From positions 124,001 through 188,000 of the forward strand of contig NZ_VJOY01000010.1 of assembly GCF_007109405.1 (NCBI RefSeq): a DNA stretch of 64,000 bases. The letters are read 5' to 3'. Below are positions 54,474-63,508 of this stretch, one piece after another; the stretch's first letter is position 1, and every line of letters starts with the position of its first letter. The stretch comes from Pseudomonas mangiferae (GTDB lineage: Bacteria; Pseudomonadota; Gammaproteobacteria; Pseudomonadales; Pseudomonadaceae). Position numbers and translations under genes: made by a program. Under the pieces are notes generated by a model. That model was given only the letters and a program-made list of their open reading frames with translations, was not told where the DNA came from and searched no databases.

Positions 54474-57122
54474 ATGCAAGACCTCGATCCCGTCGAAACC
54501 CAGGAATGGCTGGACGCCCTGGAATCCGTCATCGACAAGGAGGGCGAAGAGCGCGCCCACTACCTGATGACCCGGATGGGTGAACTGGCCACCCGCAGCG
54601 GTACCCAGTTGCCCTACGCCATCACCACGCCGTACCGCAACACCATCCCGGTGACCCACGAGGCGCGGATGCCCGGCGACCTGTTCATGGAGCGCCGCAT
54701 CCGCTCCCTGGTGCGCTGGAACGCCCTGGCCATGGTGATGCGTACCAACCTGCACGACCCGGACCTCGGCGGCCACATCTCCAGCTTCGCCTCCAGCGCC
54801 ACCCTCTACGACATCGGCTTCAACTACTTCTTCAAGGCCCCCACCGACGAGCACGGTGGCGACCTCATCTACTTCCAGGGCCACGCCTCCCCCGGCATCT
54901 ACGCCCGGGCCTTCCTCGAAGGGCGCATCAGCGAAGAGCAGATGACCAACTTCCGCCAGGAAGTGGACGGCAACGGCCTGTCCTCCTACCCGCACCCGTG
55001 GCTGATGCCGGACTTCTGGCAATTCCCCACGGTGTCCATGGGTCTCGGCCCGATCCAGGCGATCTACCAGGCCCGCTTCATGAAGTACCTGGAGAGCCGC
55101 GGCTACATCCCCGAGGGCCAGCAGAAGGTCTGGTGCTTCATGGGCGACGGAGAATGCGACGAGCCGGAATCCCTGGGCGCCATCTCCCTGGCCGGCCGCG
55201 AGAAGCTGGACAACCTGATCTTCGTCATCAACTGCAACCTGCAGCGCCTGGACGGCCCGGTGCGCGGCAACGGCAAGATCATCCAGGAGCTGGAAGGCAA
55301 CTTCCGCGGCGCCAACTGGAACGTCAACAAGGTGGTCTGGGGCCGCTTCTGGGACCCGCTGTTCGCCAAGGACACCGACGGCCTGCTTCAGCAGCGCATG
55401 GACGAGGTGGTGGACGGGGAATACCAGAACTACAAGGCCAAGGACGGGGCCTACGTGCGCCAGCACTTCTTCGGCGCCCGCCCGGAGCTGCTGGAGATGG
55501 TCAAGGACCTCTCCGACGAGGAAGTCTGGAAGCTCAACCGTGGCGGCCACGACCCGTACAAGGTCTACGCGGCCTACCACCAGGCGGTCAACCACAAGGG
55601 CCAGCCCACCGTGATCCTGGCCAAGACCATCAAGGGCTACGGCACCGGCGCGGGCGAGGCGAAGAACACCGCCCACAACACCAAGAAGGTCGATGTCGAG
55701 AGCCTGAAGAAATTCCGCGACCGCTTCGACGTCCCGGTCCGCGACGAGGACCTGGAGAAGCTGCCGTTCTACCGGCCCCAGGAAGGCAGCGCCGAGGCGC
55801 GCTACCTGGCCGAGCGCCGCGCTGCCCTGGGCGGCTTCGTGCCCCAACGCCGCAGCCAGAGCTTCAGCATCCCGACCCCGCCCCTGGATACCCTCAAGGC
55901 GATCCTCGACGGCACCGGCGACCGTGAAATCTCCACCACCATGGCCTTCGTGCGGATCCTCTCGCAGCTGGTGAAGGACAAGGAGCTGGGCCAGCGCATC
56001 GTGCCGATCATCCCCGACGAGGCACGCACCTTCGGCATGGAAGGCATGTTCCGCCAGCTGGGCATCTACTCCTCGGTCGGCCAGCTCTACGAGCCGGTAG
56101 ACAAGGACCAGGTGATGTTCTACCGCGAGGACAAGAAGGGCCAGATCCTCGAGGAAGGCATCAACGAGGCCGGCGCCATGAGCTCGTTCATCGCCGCCGG
56201 CACCTCTTACAGCAACCACAACCAGCCGATGCTGCCGTTCTACACCTTCTATTCGATGTTCGGCTTCCAGCGCATCGGCGACCTGGCCTGGGCCGCTGGC
56301 GACAGCCGCACCCGCGGCTTCCTGGTGGGGGGCACCTCGGGGCGTACCACCCTGAACGGCGAGGGCCTGCAGCATGAGGATGGCCACAGCCACATCATGG
56401 CCGCCACCATCCCCAACTGCCGCACCTATGACCCCACCTACGGCTACGAGCTGGCGGTGATCATCCGCGAAGGCATCCGGCAGATGATGGAAGAGCAGCA
56501 GAACGTCTTCTACTACATCACCGTGATGAACGAGGCCTACGTCCAGCCGGCCCTGCCCAAGGACGCTGAGGAAGGCATCATCAAGGGCATGTACCTGCTG
56601 GAAGAGGAGCAGAAGGACACCGCGCAGCACGTGCAGTTGCTGGGGTCCGGCACCATCCTGCGGGAAGTCCGCGAGGCGGCGAAGATCCTCCGAGAGCAGT
56701 ACGGCGTCGGCGCCGACGTCTGGAGCGTTACCAGCTTCAACGAACTGCGCCGCGACGGCCTGGCAGTGGAGCGCCACAACCGTCTGCACCCCGGCCAGAA
56801 GCCCCAGCAGACCTACGTCGAGCAGTGCCTGGGCGGCCGCAAGGGCCCGGTGATCGCCTCCACCGACTACATCAAGCTGTACGCCGATCAGGTTCGCCAG
56901 TGGATTCCGGGGCGCGAGTACAAGGTGCTCGGTACCGACGGCTTCGGCCGCAGCGATACCCGCAAGAAACTGCGCCACTTCTTCGAAGTCGATCGTTACT
57001 GGGTCGTGCTGGCGGCGCTGGAAGCCCTGGCCGACCGCGGCGAGATCGAGGCGAAGGTGGTGGCCGAGGCCATCGCCACCTTCGGCATCGACCCTGAAAA
57101 GCGCAATCCGCTGGACTGTTGA
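54474..57122 (+). CDS. aceE: Pyruvate dehydrogenase E1 component AceE
   Basis: 882 aa homodimeric-type E1, same length as I recall for P. aeruginosa. Decarboxylates pyruvate with thiamine diphosphate and passes the acetyl group to the lipoyl domains of AceF. The cofactor motif GDGECDEPESLGAISLAGRE runs on to a conserved NCNLQRLDGPV. GGAG lies 6 nt before the ATG. 164 nt separate it from aceF, with a small hairpin (gaagacc/ggtcttc, 57201-57216) that may tune the message but is no clear terminator. Confidence 0.98.
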   Translation: MQDLDPVETQEWLDALESVIDKEGEERAHYLMTRMGELATRSGTQLPYAITTPYRNTIPVTHEARMPGDLFMERRIRSLVRWNALAMVMRTNLHDPDLGGHISSFASSATLYDIGFNYFFKAPTDEHGGDLIYFQGHASPGIYARAFLEGRISEEQMTNFRQEVDGNGLSSYPHPWLMPDFWQFPTVSMGLGPIQAIYQARFMKYLESRGYIPEGQQKVWCFMGDGECDEPESLGAISLAGREKLDNLIFVINCNLQRLDGPVRGNGKIIQELEGNFRGANWNVNKVVWGRFWDPLFAKDTDGLLQQRMDEVVDGEYQNYKAKDGAYVRQHFFGARPELLEMVKDLSDEEVWKLNRGGHDPYKVYAAYHQAVNHKGQPTVILAKTIKGYGTGAGEAKNTAHNTKKVDVESLKKFRDRFDVPVRDEDLEKLPFYRPQEGSAEARYLAERRAALGGFVPQRRSQSFSIPTPPLDTLKAILDGTGDREISTTMAFVRILSQLVKDKELGQRIVPIIPDEARTFGMEGMFRQLGIYSSVGQLYEPVDKDQVMFYREDKKGQILEEGINEAGAMSSFIAAGTSYSNHNQPMLPFYTFYSMFGFQRIGDLAWAAGDSRTRGFLVGGTSGRTTLNGEGLQHEDGHSHIMAATIPNCRTYDPTYGYELAVIIREGIRQMMEEQQNVFYYITVMNEAYVQPALPKDAEEGIIKGMYLLEEEQKDTAQHVQLLGSGTILREVREAAKILREQYGVGADVWSVTSFNELRRDGLAVERHNRLHPGQKPQQTYVEQCLGGRKGPVIASTDYIKLYADQVRQWIPGREYKVLGTDGFGRSDTRKKLRHFFEVDRYWVVLAALEALADRGEIEAKVVAEAIATFGIDPEKRNPLDC

Positions 57123-57286
57123 GCCATGGACGACGTGTTTCTGAGCGTTCCATGGCCCGTCGCCCGCACCGCAGGTGCGCAGGCGACTCACGACGAAACC
57201 GAAGACCGGGGTCTTCGTTCCACGGGCGGCGCATCCCTGCGCTCCGGGCGTGCCGAGCGCGCCCAGCCCGTTCGAGGAGCTAGCAA

Positions 57287-58954
57287 ATGAGTGAACTGAT
57301 TCGCGTACCCGACATCGGCAGTGGCGAAGGCGAAGTCATCGAGCTGATGGTGAAGGTCGGTGACCGCATCGAGGCCGACCAGAGCCTGCTGACCCTGGAG
57401 TCCGACAAGGCCAGCATGGAAATCCCGGCGCCCAAGGCCGGCGTGGTGAAGAGCCTGAAGGTGAAGCTGGGCGACCGCCTGAAGGAAGGCGACGAACTGC
57501 TGGAGCTGGAAAGCGAGGACGGCGCCCAGGGCGCCGAGCCCGCCGCCGCGCCCCAGCCGGAAGCCGGCAAACCGAGCCAGGCGGTGGACGAGGCCGAAGA
57601 AGACCAGCCAGCCTCCAACGCCGAGGCCAGGGCTGAATCCGCCGATGCGCCCCAGGGTGGCGAGACCACCCAGGATATTCGCGTGCCGGACATCGGCTCG
57701 GCCGGCAAGGCCAAGGTCATCGAGGTGCTGGTGAAGGCCGGCGACCGCATTGAAGCCGACCAGTCGCTGATCACCCTGGAGTCGGACAAGGCCAGCATGG
57801 AAATCCCCTCGCCGGCCGCCGGCGTGGTGGAACAGATCAGCGTGAAGCTGGATGCCGAGGTGGGTACCGGCGACCTGATCCTGTCCCTCAAGGTGGCGGG
57901 CGCCGCGCCCGCGGCCCCGGCCGCCCCTGCCGCCGACAAGCCCGCCGCATCCGCCGCGCCGAAGGCCGAGGCTGCCCAGCAGGCCGCTGCGCCCCAGGCC
58001 AAGGCCAAGGCGGAAACCGCCAGCCCGGCCGAACGTCCCAGTGGCAAGGTCCACGCCGGCCCGGCGGTGCGCCAGCTGGCCCGCGAATTCGGCGTCGACC
58101 TGGCCCTGGTGAGTGCCAGCGGGCCCCACGGCCGCATCCTCAAGGAAGACGTCCAGGCCTTCGTCAAGGCCGGTCTGCAGAAGGTCAAGGACGCCCCCGC
58201 CGGCGTCACCGGCGGCGCGGGTATCCCGGCGGTGCCGGAGATCGACTTCAGCCGCTTCGGCGAAGTCGAGGACGTGCCGCTCACCCGCCTGATGCAGGTG
58301 GGCGCGGCCAACCTGCACCGCAGCTGGCTGAACGTGCCCCACGTCACCCAGTTCGAGCAGGCCGACATCACTGAACTGGAAGCCTTCCGGGTCGCCCAGA
58401 AAGCGGTGGCCGAGAAGGCTGGCGTCAAGCTCACCCTGCTGCCGCTGCTGCTCAAGGCCTGTGCCTACCTGCAGCGCGAACTGCCGGACTTCAACAGCTC
58501 CCTGGCCCCCAGCGGCAAGGCGCTGATTCGCAAGAAGTACGTGAACATCGGTTTCGCCGTGGACACCCCGGATGGCCTTCTGGTGCCGGTGATCAAGGAC
58601 GTGGACCGCAAGAGCCTGCTGCAACTGGCCGCCGAGGCCGCGGAGCTGGCCGAGAAGGCCCGCACCAAGAAGCTCTCGGCCGACGCGATGCAGGGCGCCT
58701 GCTTCACCATCTCCAGCCTCGGACACATCGGCGGGACCGGCTTCACGCCCATCGTCAACGCCCCGGAAGTGGCGATCCTCGGCGTCTCCAAGGCATCCAT
58801 GCAGCCGGTCTGGGATGGCAAGGCATTCCAGCCGCGCCTGATGCTGCCGCTGTCCCTGTCCTACGACCACCGGGTAATCAACGGCGCCGCGGCGGCGCGC
58901 TATACCCGCCGCCTGGGCGAGGTGCTGGCGGACATCCGCACCCTGCTGCTGTAA
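57287..58954 (+). CDS. aceF: Pyruvate dehydrogenase E2 component (dihydrolipoamide acetyltransferase) AceF
   Basis: 555 aa, forming the 24-mer core. Two lipoyl domains, each with ESDKASMEIP holding the lipoylated Lys, lie at about residues 1-75 and 130-203. They are joined by Ala/Pro/Glu-rich linkers to an E3-binding domain (AGPAVRQLAREFGVDLALV) and a catalytic domain. The active site reads SYDHRVINGAAAARY: His528 with Asn532 where many E2 enzymes have Asp, as known for Azotobacter vinelandii E2p, so this is a lineage feature and not a defect. The ATG follows a GAGGAG. E3 is not next to it. A rho-independent terminator follows. Confidence 0.98.
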   Translation: MSELIRVPDIGSGEGEVIELMVKVGDRIEADQSLLTLESDKASMEIPAPKAGVVKSLKVKLGDRLKEGDELLELESEDGAQGAEPAAAPQPEAGKPSQAVDEAEEDQPASNAEARAESADAPQGGETTQDIRVPDIGSAGKAKVIEVLVKAGDRIEADQSLITLESDKASMEIPSPAAGVVEQISVKLDAEVGTGDLILSLKVAGAAPAAPAAPAADKPAASAAPKAEAAQQAAAPQAKAKAETASPAERPSGKVHAGPAVRQLAREFGVDLALVSASGPHGRILKEDVQAFVKAGLQKVKDAPAGVTGGAGIPAVPEIDFSRFGEVEDVPLTRLMQVGAANLHRSWLNVPHVTQFEQADITELEAFRVAQKAVAEKAGVKLTLLPLLLKACAYLQRELPDFNSSLAPSGKALIRKKYVNIGFAVDTPDGLLVPVIKDVDRKSLLQLAAEAAELAEKARTKKLSADAMQGACFTISSLGHIGGTGFTPIVNAPEVAILGVSKASMQPVWDGKAFQPRLMLPLSLSYDHRVINGAAAARYTRRLGEVLADIRTLLL

Positions 58955-59035
58955 CGACGCGGCCGGTGGCCTGCTCCACGCCACCGGCCCCGCACCCTTT
59001 TTCTTCGAGCTGCCACACCGCGCTCGTACCTCGAC

Positions 59036-59060
59036 CCCGCCCTTCCGGCGGGTTTTTTTT
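59036..59060 (+). terminator. Rho-independent terminator of aceEF
   Basis: Stem cccgcc/ggcggg with a 5-nt loop followed by eight T residues, about 80 nt after the aceF stop codon. The inverted bases beyond (gcccgccgaaagggc) may also help stop the convergent small-protein transcript. Confidence 0.92.
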
Positions 59061-59080
59061 GCCCGCCGAAAGGGCCCCGC

Positions 59081-59521
59081 TCAGTAGGTCAGGGTGACCA
59101 GCTCACACTTGGAGGCCTTGCCCCCGTCGTAGTCGTAGAGCACTTTCAGGGGCTGCCCGCTGGAGCTGGTAATGGGCAGCACGATCTCGTGGCGGTTGCC
59201 GGTCAGCGGGGTGTCCCGCACTTTCTTGCGGATTTCCGACTCCAGGTCGGACGGCGTGTTGATGCCGCTTTCCGGCCCCCGCTCCCGGACACGGCTGTAG
59301 AAGTGGAAGCCGTTGTCGGTCCAGCCCGACGTACCGAGCATGGATTTCCAGGCGGAGTTGGTCACCTGCTTCCAGAGCTGATCGGTCTTGCCGCTCAGGG
59401 TGAACGCGTACGGACAGGGCGGTGAGGCCCAGGCGCTGCGGGTGGCGAGAGCTGGCACAGCAGCCAGGCACAGGGCGGCGATGACGAGACCCGGACGCCG
59501 GGTCGTGGTGTGTCCCTTCAT
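59081..59521 (-). CDS. Small secreted protein of unknown function
   Basis: 146 aa. The first 33 residues form a Sec signal peptide after an RR pair (RRPGLVIAALCLAAVPALA, cleavage near AWA), so the mature protein of about 113 residues should be periplasmic or secreted. Only two cysteines remain after processing, near the two ends (SPPCPY and KASKCELV), which could form a disulfide. I recognise no domain. It uses more AT-rich codons in places than its neighbours and interrupts the expected order after aceF, which hints at an acquired gene. Confidence 0.6.
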   Translation of the reverse strand: MKGHTTTRRPGLVIAALCLAAVPALATRSAWASPPCPYAFTLSGKTDQLWKQVTNSAWKSMLGTSGWTDNGFHFYSRVRERGPESGINTPSDLESEIRKKVRDTPLTGNRHEIVLPITSSSGQPLKVLYDYDGGKASKCELVTLTY

Positions 59522-59626
59522 GGTGAAGATCCTCTGGGTGACGCGGGCCTGATCCCGCTGTTCACGGGAACGAGCGGGCGTCAGGCCCGTGACGCCGTCC
59601 GGCTCTCCACGAGAATCATCCGCCCC

Positions 59627-60616
59627 TCAGGCGCGTACCCCCGCCCAGCCGCGCCCACTCCTAACCGAAGCACGGACTCGCTCATCCGTCGAGGCAGGCA
59701 GCGCGAATACATTGCTGCCGGTGCGCTCGTCCCGCGGCGAACGGCCGAAGCACTCCCGGTAGCACTTGGAGAAATGCGGGGTGGACACGAAGCCGCAATC
59801 GGTGGCGATCTCCAGGATCGGCAGGGTCGTCTGCCGCAACAGCTGCCGGGCGCGCATCAGCCGCAGCCGCAGATAATGGCGCGAGGGCGAGCCCTGCAGG
59901 TACTTCTGGAACAGCCGCTCCAGTTGCCGACGCGACACCTCCACGTAGCGGGCCAGGGCATCCAGTTCGAGGGGCTCCTCCAGGTTCGCCTCCATCAGCG
60001 CGACGATTTCCTGCAGTTTCGGCGGGTAGAGCCCCGGCAGATGGCCAGCCGGCTCGACGGCGGGGAGTCCGCTCCACGGCGCGCCGTCCGCCTGCCCCTG
60101 GTCTCGGGCCACCCAGTGGCGCAGCAGCGCGGCGGCCCCGTCGCCGTCGACCGCGGTCCCCCGCTGGCGGTCCAGCACCCAGGGTCGTGCCAGGAAGGAC
60201 ACCCGCGGGAAGCGCACCGGCGCCGCCGGGCTGGCGCAGGAGAAATCATCCAGCAGGCCGGCTTCCGCCAGCGCCGCGTAGCCGGCGCCGAGGGCCCCCA
60301 TCAGCCGGGCCTGCCGCGCCCGGCGCTGCAGGTCCTGGATGAACTCGGGGCGATGCGCACGGGGGACCTGCCGCCCTCCGCAGAGGATCAGTGCATCCAA
60401 GGCCGGGGCGCCGGCCAGGCTGCCGTCGTTCACCAGCCGCAAGCCCTCCTCACTCGCCGCGCCGTCGTCGCCGAGCACGTGCCAGGCATAAAGGGGGCGC
60501 CCGGCCGCCTGGTTGGCCTCGCGCAGGGGCTCCAGGGCCGCGGTGAGGGCCGCCAGGGAATACCCGTCCAGCAGCACGAAGCCAAAGGTGCAGGGACGCG
60601 GGTCGGATGGGCTCAT
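59627..60616 (-). CDS. GATase1-like AraC-family regulator (GbdR/CdhR type)
   Basis: 329 aa. Residues about 1-185 are a DJ-1/GATase1-like sensor that starts TFGFVLLDGYSLAALTAALE and lacks the catalytic Cys, as is usual in this regulator group. Residues about 205-315 carry two AraC helix-turn-helix units: LDALARYVEVSRRQLERLFQ and ILEIATDCGFVSTPHFSKCY. Relatives (GbdR, CdhR, ArgR, SouR) activate genes for choline, glycine betaine, carnitine, sarcosine or arginine use. Beside betI, BCCT and betB, a betaine-related inducer is the likely one. Divergent from betI. Confidence 0.85.
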   Translation of the reverse strand: MSPSDPRPCTFGFVLLDGYSLAALTAALEPLREANQAAGRPLYAWHVLGDDGAASEEGLRLVNDGSLAGAPALDALILCGGRQVPRAHRPEFIQDLQRRARQARLMGALGAGYAALAEAGLLDDFSCASPAAPVRFPRVSFLARPWVLDRQRGTAVDGDGAAALLRHWVARDQGQADGAPWSGLPAVEPAGHLPGLYPPKLQEIVALMEANLEEPLELDALARYVEVSRRQLERLFQKYLQGSPSRHYLRLRLMRARQLLRQTTLPILEIATDCGFVSTPHFSKCYRECFGRSPRDERTGSNVFALPASTDERVRASVRSGRGWAGVRA

Positions 60617-60937
60617 GGCGGTTCCTCGGGTCGGACGTGAACATCGGTACGGCCTCACGCAAGGCCCGTGCCCGAACCATCCGGCGTGATCGAAAGGCCC
60701 GGCCCAGAGCCTGTGCACCGGCGCGCCCGGCCGCGCGCGCGGCCAACGGGGGCATCTCGGCCTGGGGTGTCGGGTAGCAATCACCGCCACCCGACGAAAC
60801 GCCGCGCACCAGGAGCGGGCAGCCTGCGTCGGACGATGACGTACGATGGCTGCGTATAGGGCGCCAGCGCCGGAGAATCCCGGACCCACGACGCGCGCAG
60901 CGGCCCGAGGGAGAGCGGCGACAGGCGCTGCGTCGAT

Positions 60938-60951
60938 TGATCGATCGATCA
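60938..60951. promoter_or_regulatory. Palindrome in the AraC-betI divergent region
   Basis: tgatcgatcgatca, a perfect 14-bp palindrome about 57 bp before the betI ATG. Its outer ttga/tca ends resemble the BetI site at 63338-63349, so autoregulation by BetI is plausible. The rest of the 391-bp gap 60617-61007 shows no gene. Confidence 0.5.
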
Positions 60952-61007
60952 GAACCGCCCTAGACTCCGCGCTTTCGATTAACCACACAGAATTCGTGGA
61001 GTCACCG

Positions 61008-61598
61008 ATGCCCAAGGTGGGAATGCAACCGATACGCCGCTCTCAACTGATCGCCGCCACGCTGCAGGCGGTGGACCAGGTCGGCATGGGCGATGCCAGC
61101 ATCGCCTACATCGCGCGCCTCGCCGGGGTCTCCAACGGCATCATCAGCCACTACTTCCAGGACAAGGACGGCTTGCTGGACGCCACCATGCGGCACCTGA
61201 TGCTGGCCCTGAGCAACGCGGTGCGCGAACGCCGCGCCGCCCTCGCCGAGGACACGCCCCGCGCCCACCTGCGGGCGATCATCGACGGCAACTTCGACGA
61301 CAGCCAAGTCAACGGACCGGCCATGAAGACCTGGCTGGCGTTCTGGTGCAGCAGCATGCACCGCCCCGCCCTGCGCCGCCTGCAGCGGGTCAACGACCAC
61401 CGCCTGTACAGCAACCTGTGCTGCCAGTTCCGCCGCGTACTGGCGGTTCCCGAGGCCCGGCGCGCCGCCCGTGGGCTGGCGGCGCTGATCGACGGCCTGT
61501 GGCTGCGCGGGGCGCTGTCGGACCGCTTCGACATCGACCAGGCCCTGCACATCGCCTACGACTATCTGGACCGCAGCCTGGAAACCGCGGCCCGCTGA
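61008..61598 (+). CDS. betI: TetR-family choline-responsive repressor BetI
   Basis: 196 aa, one less than I recall for P. aeruginosa. GGAG precedes the ATG at 61008 by 6 nt. The N-terminus [20 protein letters not shown] and the helix-turn-helix [20 protein letters not shown] are characteristic of BetI. It represses betaine-synthesis genes and is relieved by choline. Its stop codon is only 6 nt from the convergent transporter stop codon, with no terminator between them. Confidence 0.95.
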   Translation: MPKVGMQPIRRSQLIAATLQAVDQVGMGDASIAYIARLAGVSNGIISHYFQDKDGLLDATMRHLMLALSNAVRERRAALAEDTPRAHLRAIIDGNFDDSQVNGPAMKTWLAFWCSSMHRPALRRLQRVNDHRLYSNLCCQFRRVLAVPEARRAARGLAALIDGLWLRGALSDRFDIDQALHIAYDYLDRSLETAAR

Positions 61599-61604
61599 GC
61601 CGCC

Positions 61605-63197
61605 TCAGTGGGGTCCGGGCACCGGCACCGGGGCAGCGCGGACGATGGCCCGGGTCTCCACGTCCAGGCGCATGGCCCGGAGCAGGGCCACCATGTACAG
61701 CACCAGCACCACCGAGAACGGCAGGCCGGCCAGCACCACCACGGTCTGCATGGCGGTGAAGTTGCCGGCGAACAGCAGGCCGATGGTCACCAGGGTGATC
61801 AACGCCGACCAGAAGATCCGCAGCCAGTGGGGCGCGTCCTCGTCCAGTTCGCCGCCCTGGCGGGACAGGTTGGCGAGCATCACCGAGCCGGAATCCGCCG
61901 GGGTCAGGAACAGCACGAAGCCGACGCAGATCGACACGCCGATCACCAGCTTCGACCAGGGGTAGTGTTCCAGCAGCAGGTAGATGGACATGGCCGGCTG
62001 CTCCAGGGCGGCCTTGCCCAGGTCCGCGGCGGCGTGCACGGTCACCAGTTCCAGGGCGCTGTTGCCGAACACCGACAGCCACACCAGGGTGAAGCCCAGG
62101 GGAATCAGCAGCACTCCGCAGACCAGCTCGCGCACCGTGCGGCCCCGGGAGATCCGCGCGATGAACATGCCGACGAAGGGCGCCCAGGAGATCCACCAGG
62201 CCCAGTAGAACAGGGTCCACAGGCCCATCCAGGCCTCGCTGCGGGTGCCCGCGCCGGTGTAGACGTAGAGGTCGAAGGTCTTCAGCACCAGGCCGTTGAG
62301 GTAGTCGCCAATGTTCTGCACCAGGCCGTTGAGCAGGTGCAGGGTCTGCCCGGCGAACAGCACGAACAGCAGCAGGCCGCTGAACAGCAGGATGTTCAGG
62401 TTGGACAGCCGGCGGATACCCTTCTCCACCCCGGACACCGCCGCTACCGTAGCCACCGCGCTCATGGCCAGGATCACCGCCAGCAACGCGGCGCGGCTGT
62501 GGGGCAGGCCGAACAGGTACTCCAGCCCGGACGACACCTGCAACGATCCGATGCCCAGGTTGGTCACCAGGCCCAGCAGGGTGACGAAGATGCCGAAGCA
62601 GTCCACCGCGTTGCCGGCCCAGCCGCGCATCGCTCGTTCGCCCACCAGCGGCAGCAGCGCCGAGCGCAAGGCCAGGGGCTGCTTGTGCCGGTAGGCGAAG
62701 TAGCCCACGGCGAGCCCCACCAGCGCATAGATCGCCCAGCCGTGCACGCCCCAGTGGAGGAACGTCAGCTGCAGCGCCTGGCGCGCGGCGAAGGCGCTGC
62801 CGGGTTCGCCCTCGGGCGGGTTGTAGAAGTGATCGAGGGGTTCGGAGGCCGCAAAGTACAGCAGCGAGATGCCGATGCCCGAGGAGAACAGCATGCCGGC
62901 CCAGGCCCCGTAGCTGAATTCCGGCCGCTCGTGATCGTCCCCCAGGCGCAGGTCGCCGTAGCGCGAGGCGGCGATGTACAGCACGAAGAACAGGTAGGCG
63001 CCGATCACCAGCATGTAGTACCAGCCGAAGCTGCGGGACAGCCAGGCCTGGGCGCGTCCCAGCCAGAGACCGGCGGCCTCGGGGAAGGCGATGAGGATGA
63101 GGGTCAGGACCAGGATGAGGGCAGTCGAACCGGCGAAGACGACCGGGTTCAGGCGCACGCTTGCCGGTGCGGGGGTGAGCGGGGATGCGGCACTCAT
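61605..63197 (-). CDS. BCCT-family choline/betaine transporter, short form
   Basis: 530 aa with twelve transmembrane helices. The family signature WTLFYWAWWISWAPFVGMFI carries the aromatic box for quaternary amines, and MLFSSGIGISLLYFAASEP is the conserved helix-3 GIGI segment. It lacks the long cytoplasmic C-terminal tail (about 130-150 residues) of osmosensing BetT, so it is likely a constitutive, nutrient-type carrier. Orientation is opposite to betI and betB, between them. Choline is the probable substrate by context. Confidence 0.88.
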   Translation of the reverse strand: MSAASPLTPAPASVRLNPVVFAGSTALILVLTLILIAFPEAAGLWLGRAQAWLSRSFGWYYMLVIGAYLFFVLYIAASRYGDLRLGDDHERPEFSYGAWAGMLFSSGIGISLLYFAASEPLDHFYNPPEGEPGSAFAARQALQLTFLHWGVHGWAIYALVGLAVGYFAYRHKQPLALRSALLPLVGERAMRGWAGNAVDCFGIFVTLLGLVTNLGIGSLQVSSGLEYLFGLPHSRAALLAVILAMSAVATVAAVSGVEKGIRRLSNLNILLFSGLLLFVLFAGQTLHLLNGLVQNIGDYLNGLVLKTFDLYVYTGAGTRSEAWMGLWTLFYWAWWISWAPFVGMFIARISRGRTVRELVCGVLLIPLGFTLVWLSVFGNSALELVTVHAAADLGKAALEQPAMSIYLLLEHYPWSKLVIGVSICVGFVLFLTPADSGSVMLANLSRQGGELDEDAPHWLRIFWSALITLVTIGLLFAGNFTAMQTVVVLAGLPFSVVLVLYMVALLRAMRLDVETRAIVRAAPVPVPGPH

Positions 63198-63337
63198 GGA
63201 CAGAGCACTCCAAGGCAGTGAAAGCAGGCACCGGGCGGTGCGACGACAGACACGCAGCCCTCGCGGCGCGAGGGGGCCGGACGGGTGCGGCGAACTGCCG
63301 CATACCGTGCCGTGGCGTGGAGCTTATGCTTAGTTGT

Positions 63338-63349
63338 TTGAACGTTCAA
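63338..63349. promoter_or_regulatory. BetI-type operator between the BCCT gene and betB
   Basis: ttgaacgttcaa, a perfect palindrome embedded in an AT-rich patch (gtttgaacgttcaataaaaa). It matches the core of known BetI sites. It lies in the 311-bp divergent region 63198-63508, so it can control both the transporter and betB. Nothing else recognisable is in that gap. Confidence 0.8.
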
Positions 63350-63508
63350 TAAAAATAAAGTAGGCTCATTCCCATCGGCCCGTTTCGCCGTGCCCGTCTT
63401 CCGGGCAGCGAGCGGCCACCGCGTCGCGCCGGCCTTGCCGGCCCCAGCCCTCGGCACCGCGCCCGGCCTTCACGGCCCGCCCGGTGCCCGCCCCTCTGGA
63501 GGAATCAC

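Noticed and set aside
54192-57191. A 999-codon minus-strand open frame opposite aceE
   Set aside because: Antisense to a full-length AceE and continues through the operator region; no domain or start signal.
57201-57216. Terminator between aceE and aceF
   Set aside because: The 7-bp stem has no T-tract and the genes must be coexpressed; at most a minor processing or attenuation element.
57886-58954. AceF active-site defect (Asn532 instead of Asp)
   Set aside because: The same His/Asn pair is known in the active E2p of Azotobacter vinelandii, so it is a normal variant of this lineage.
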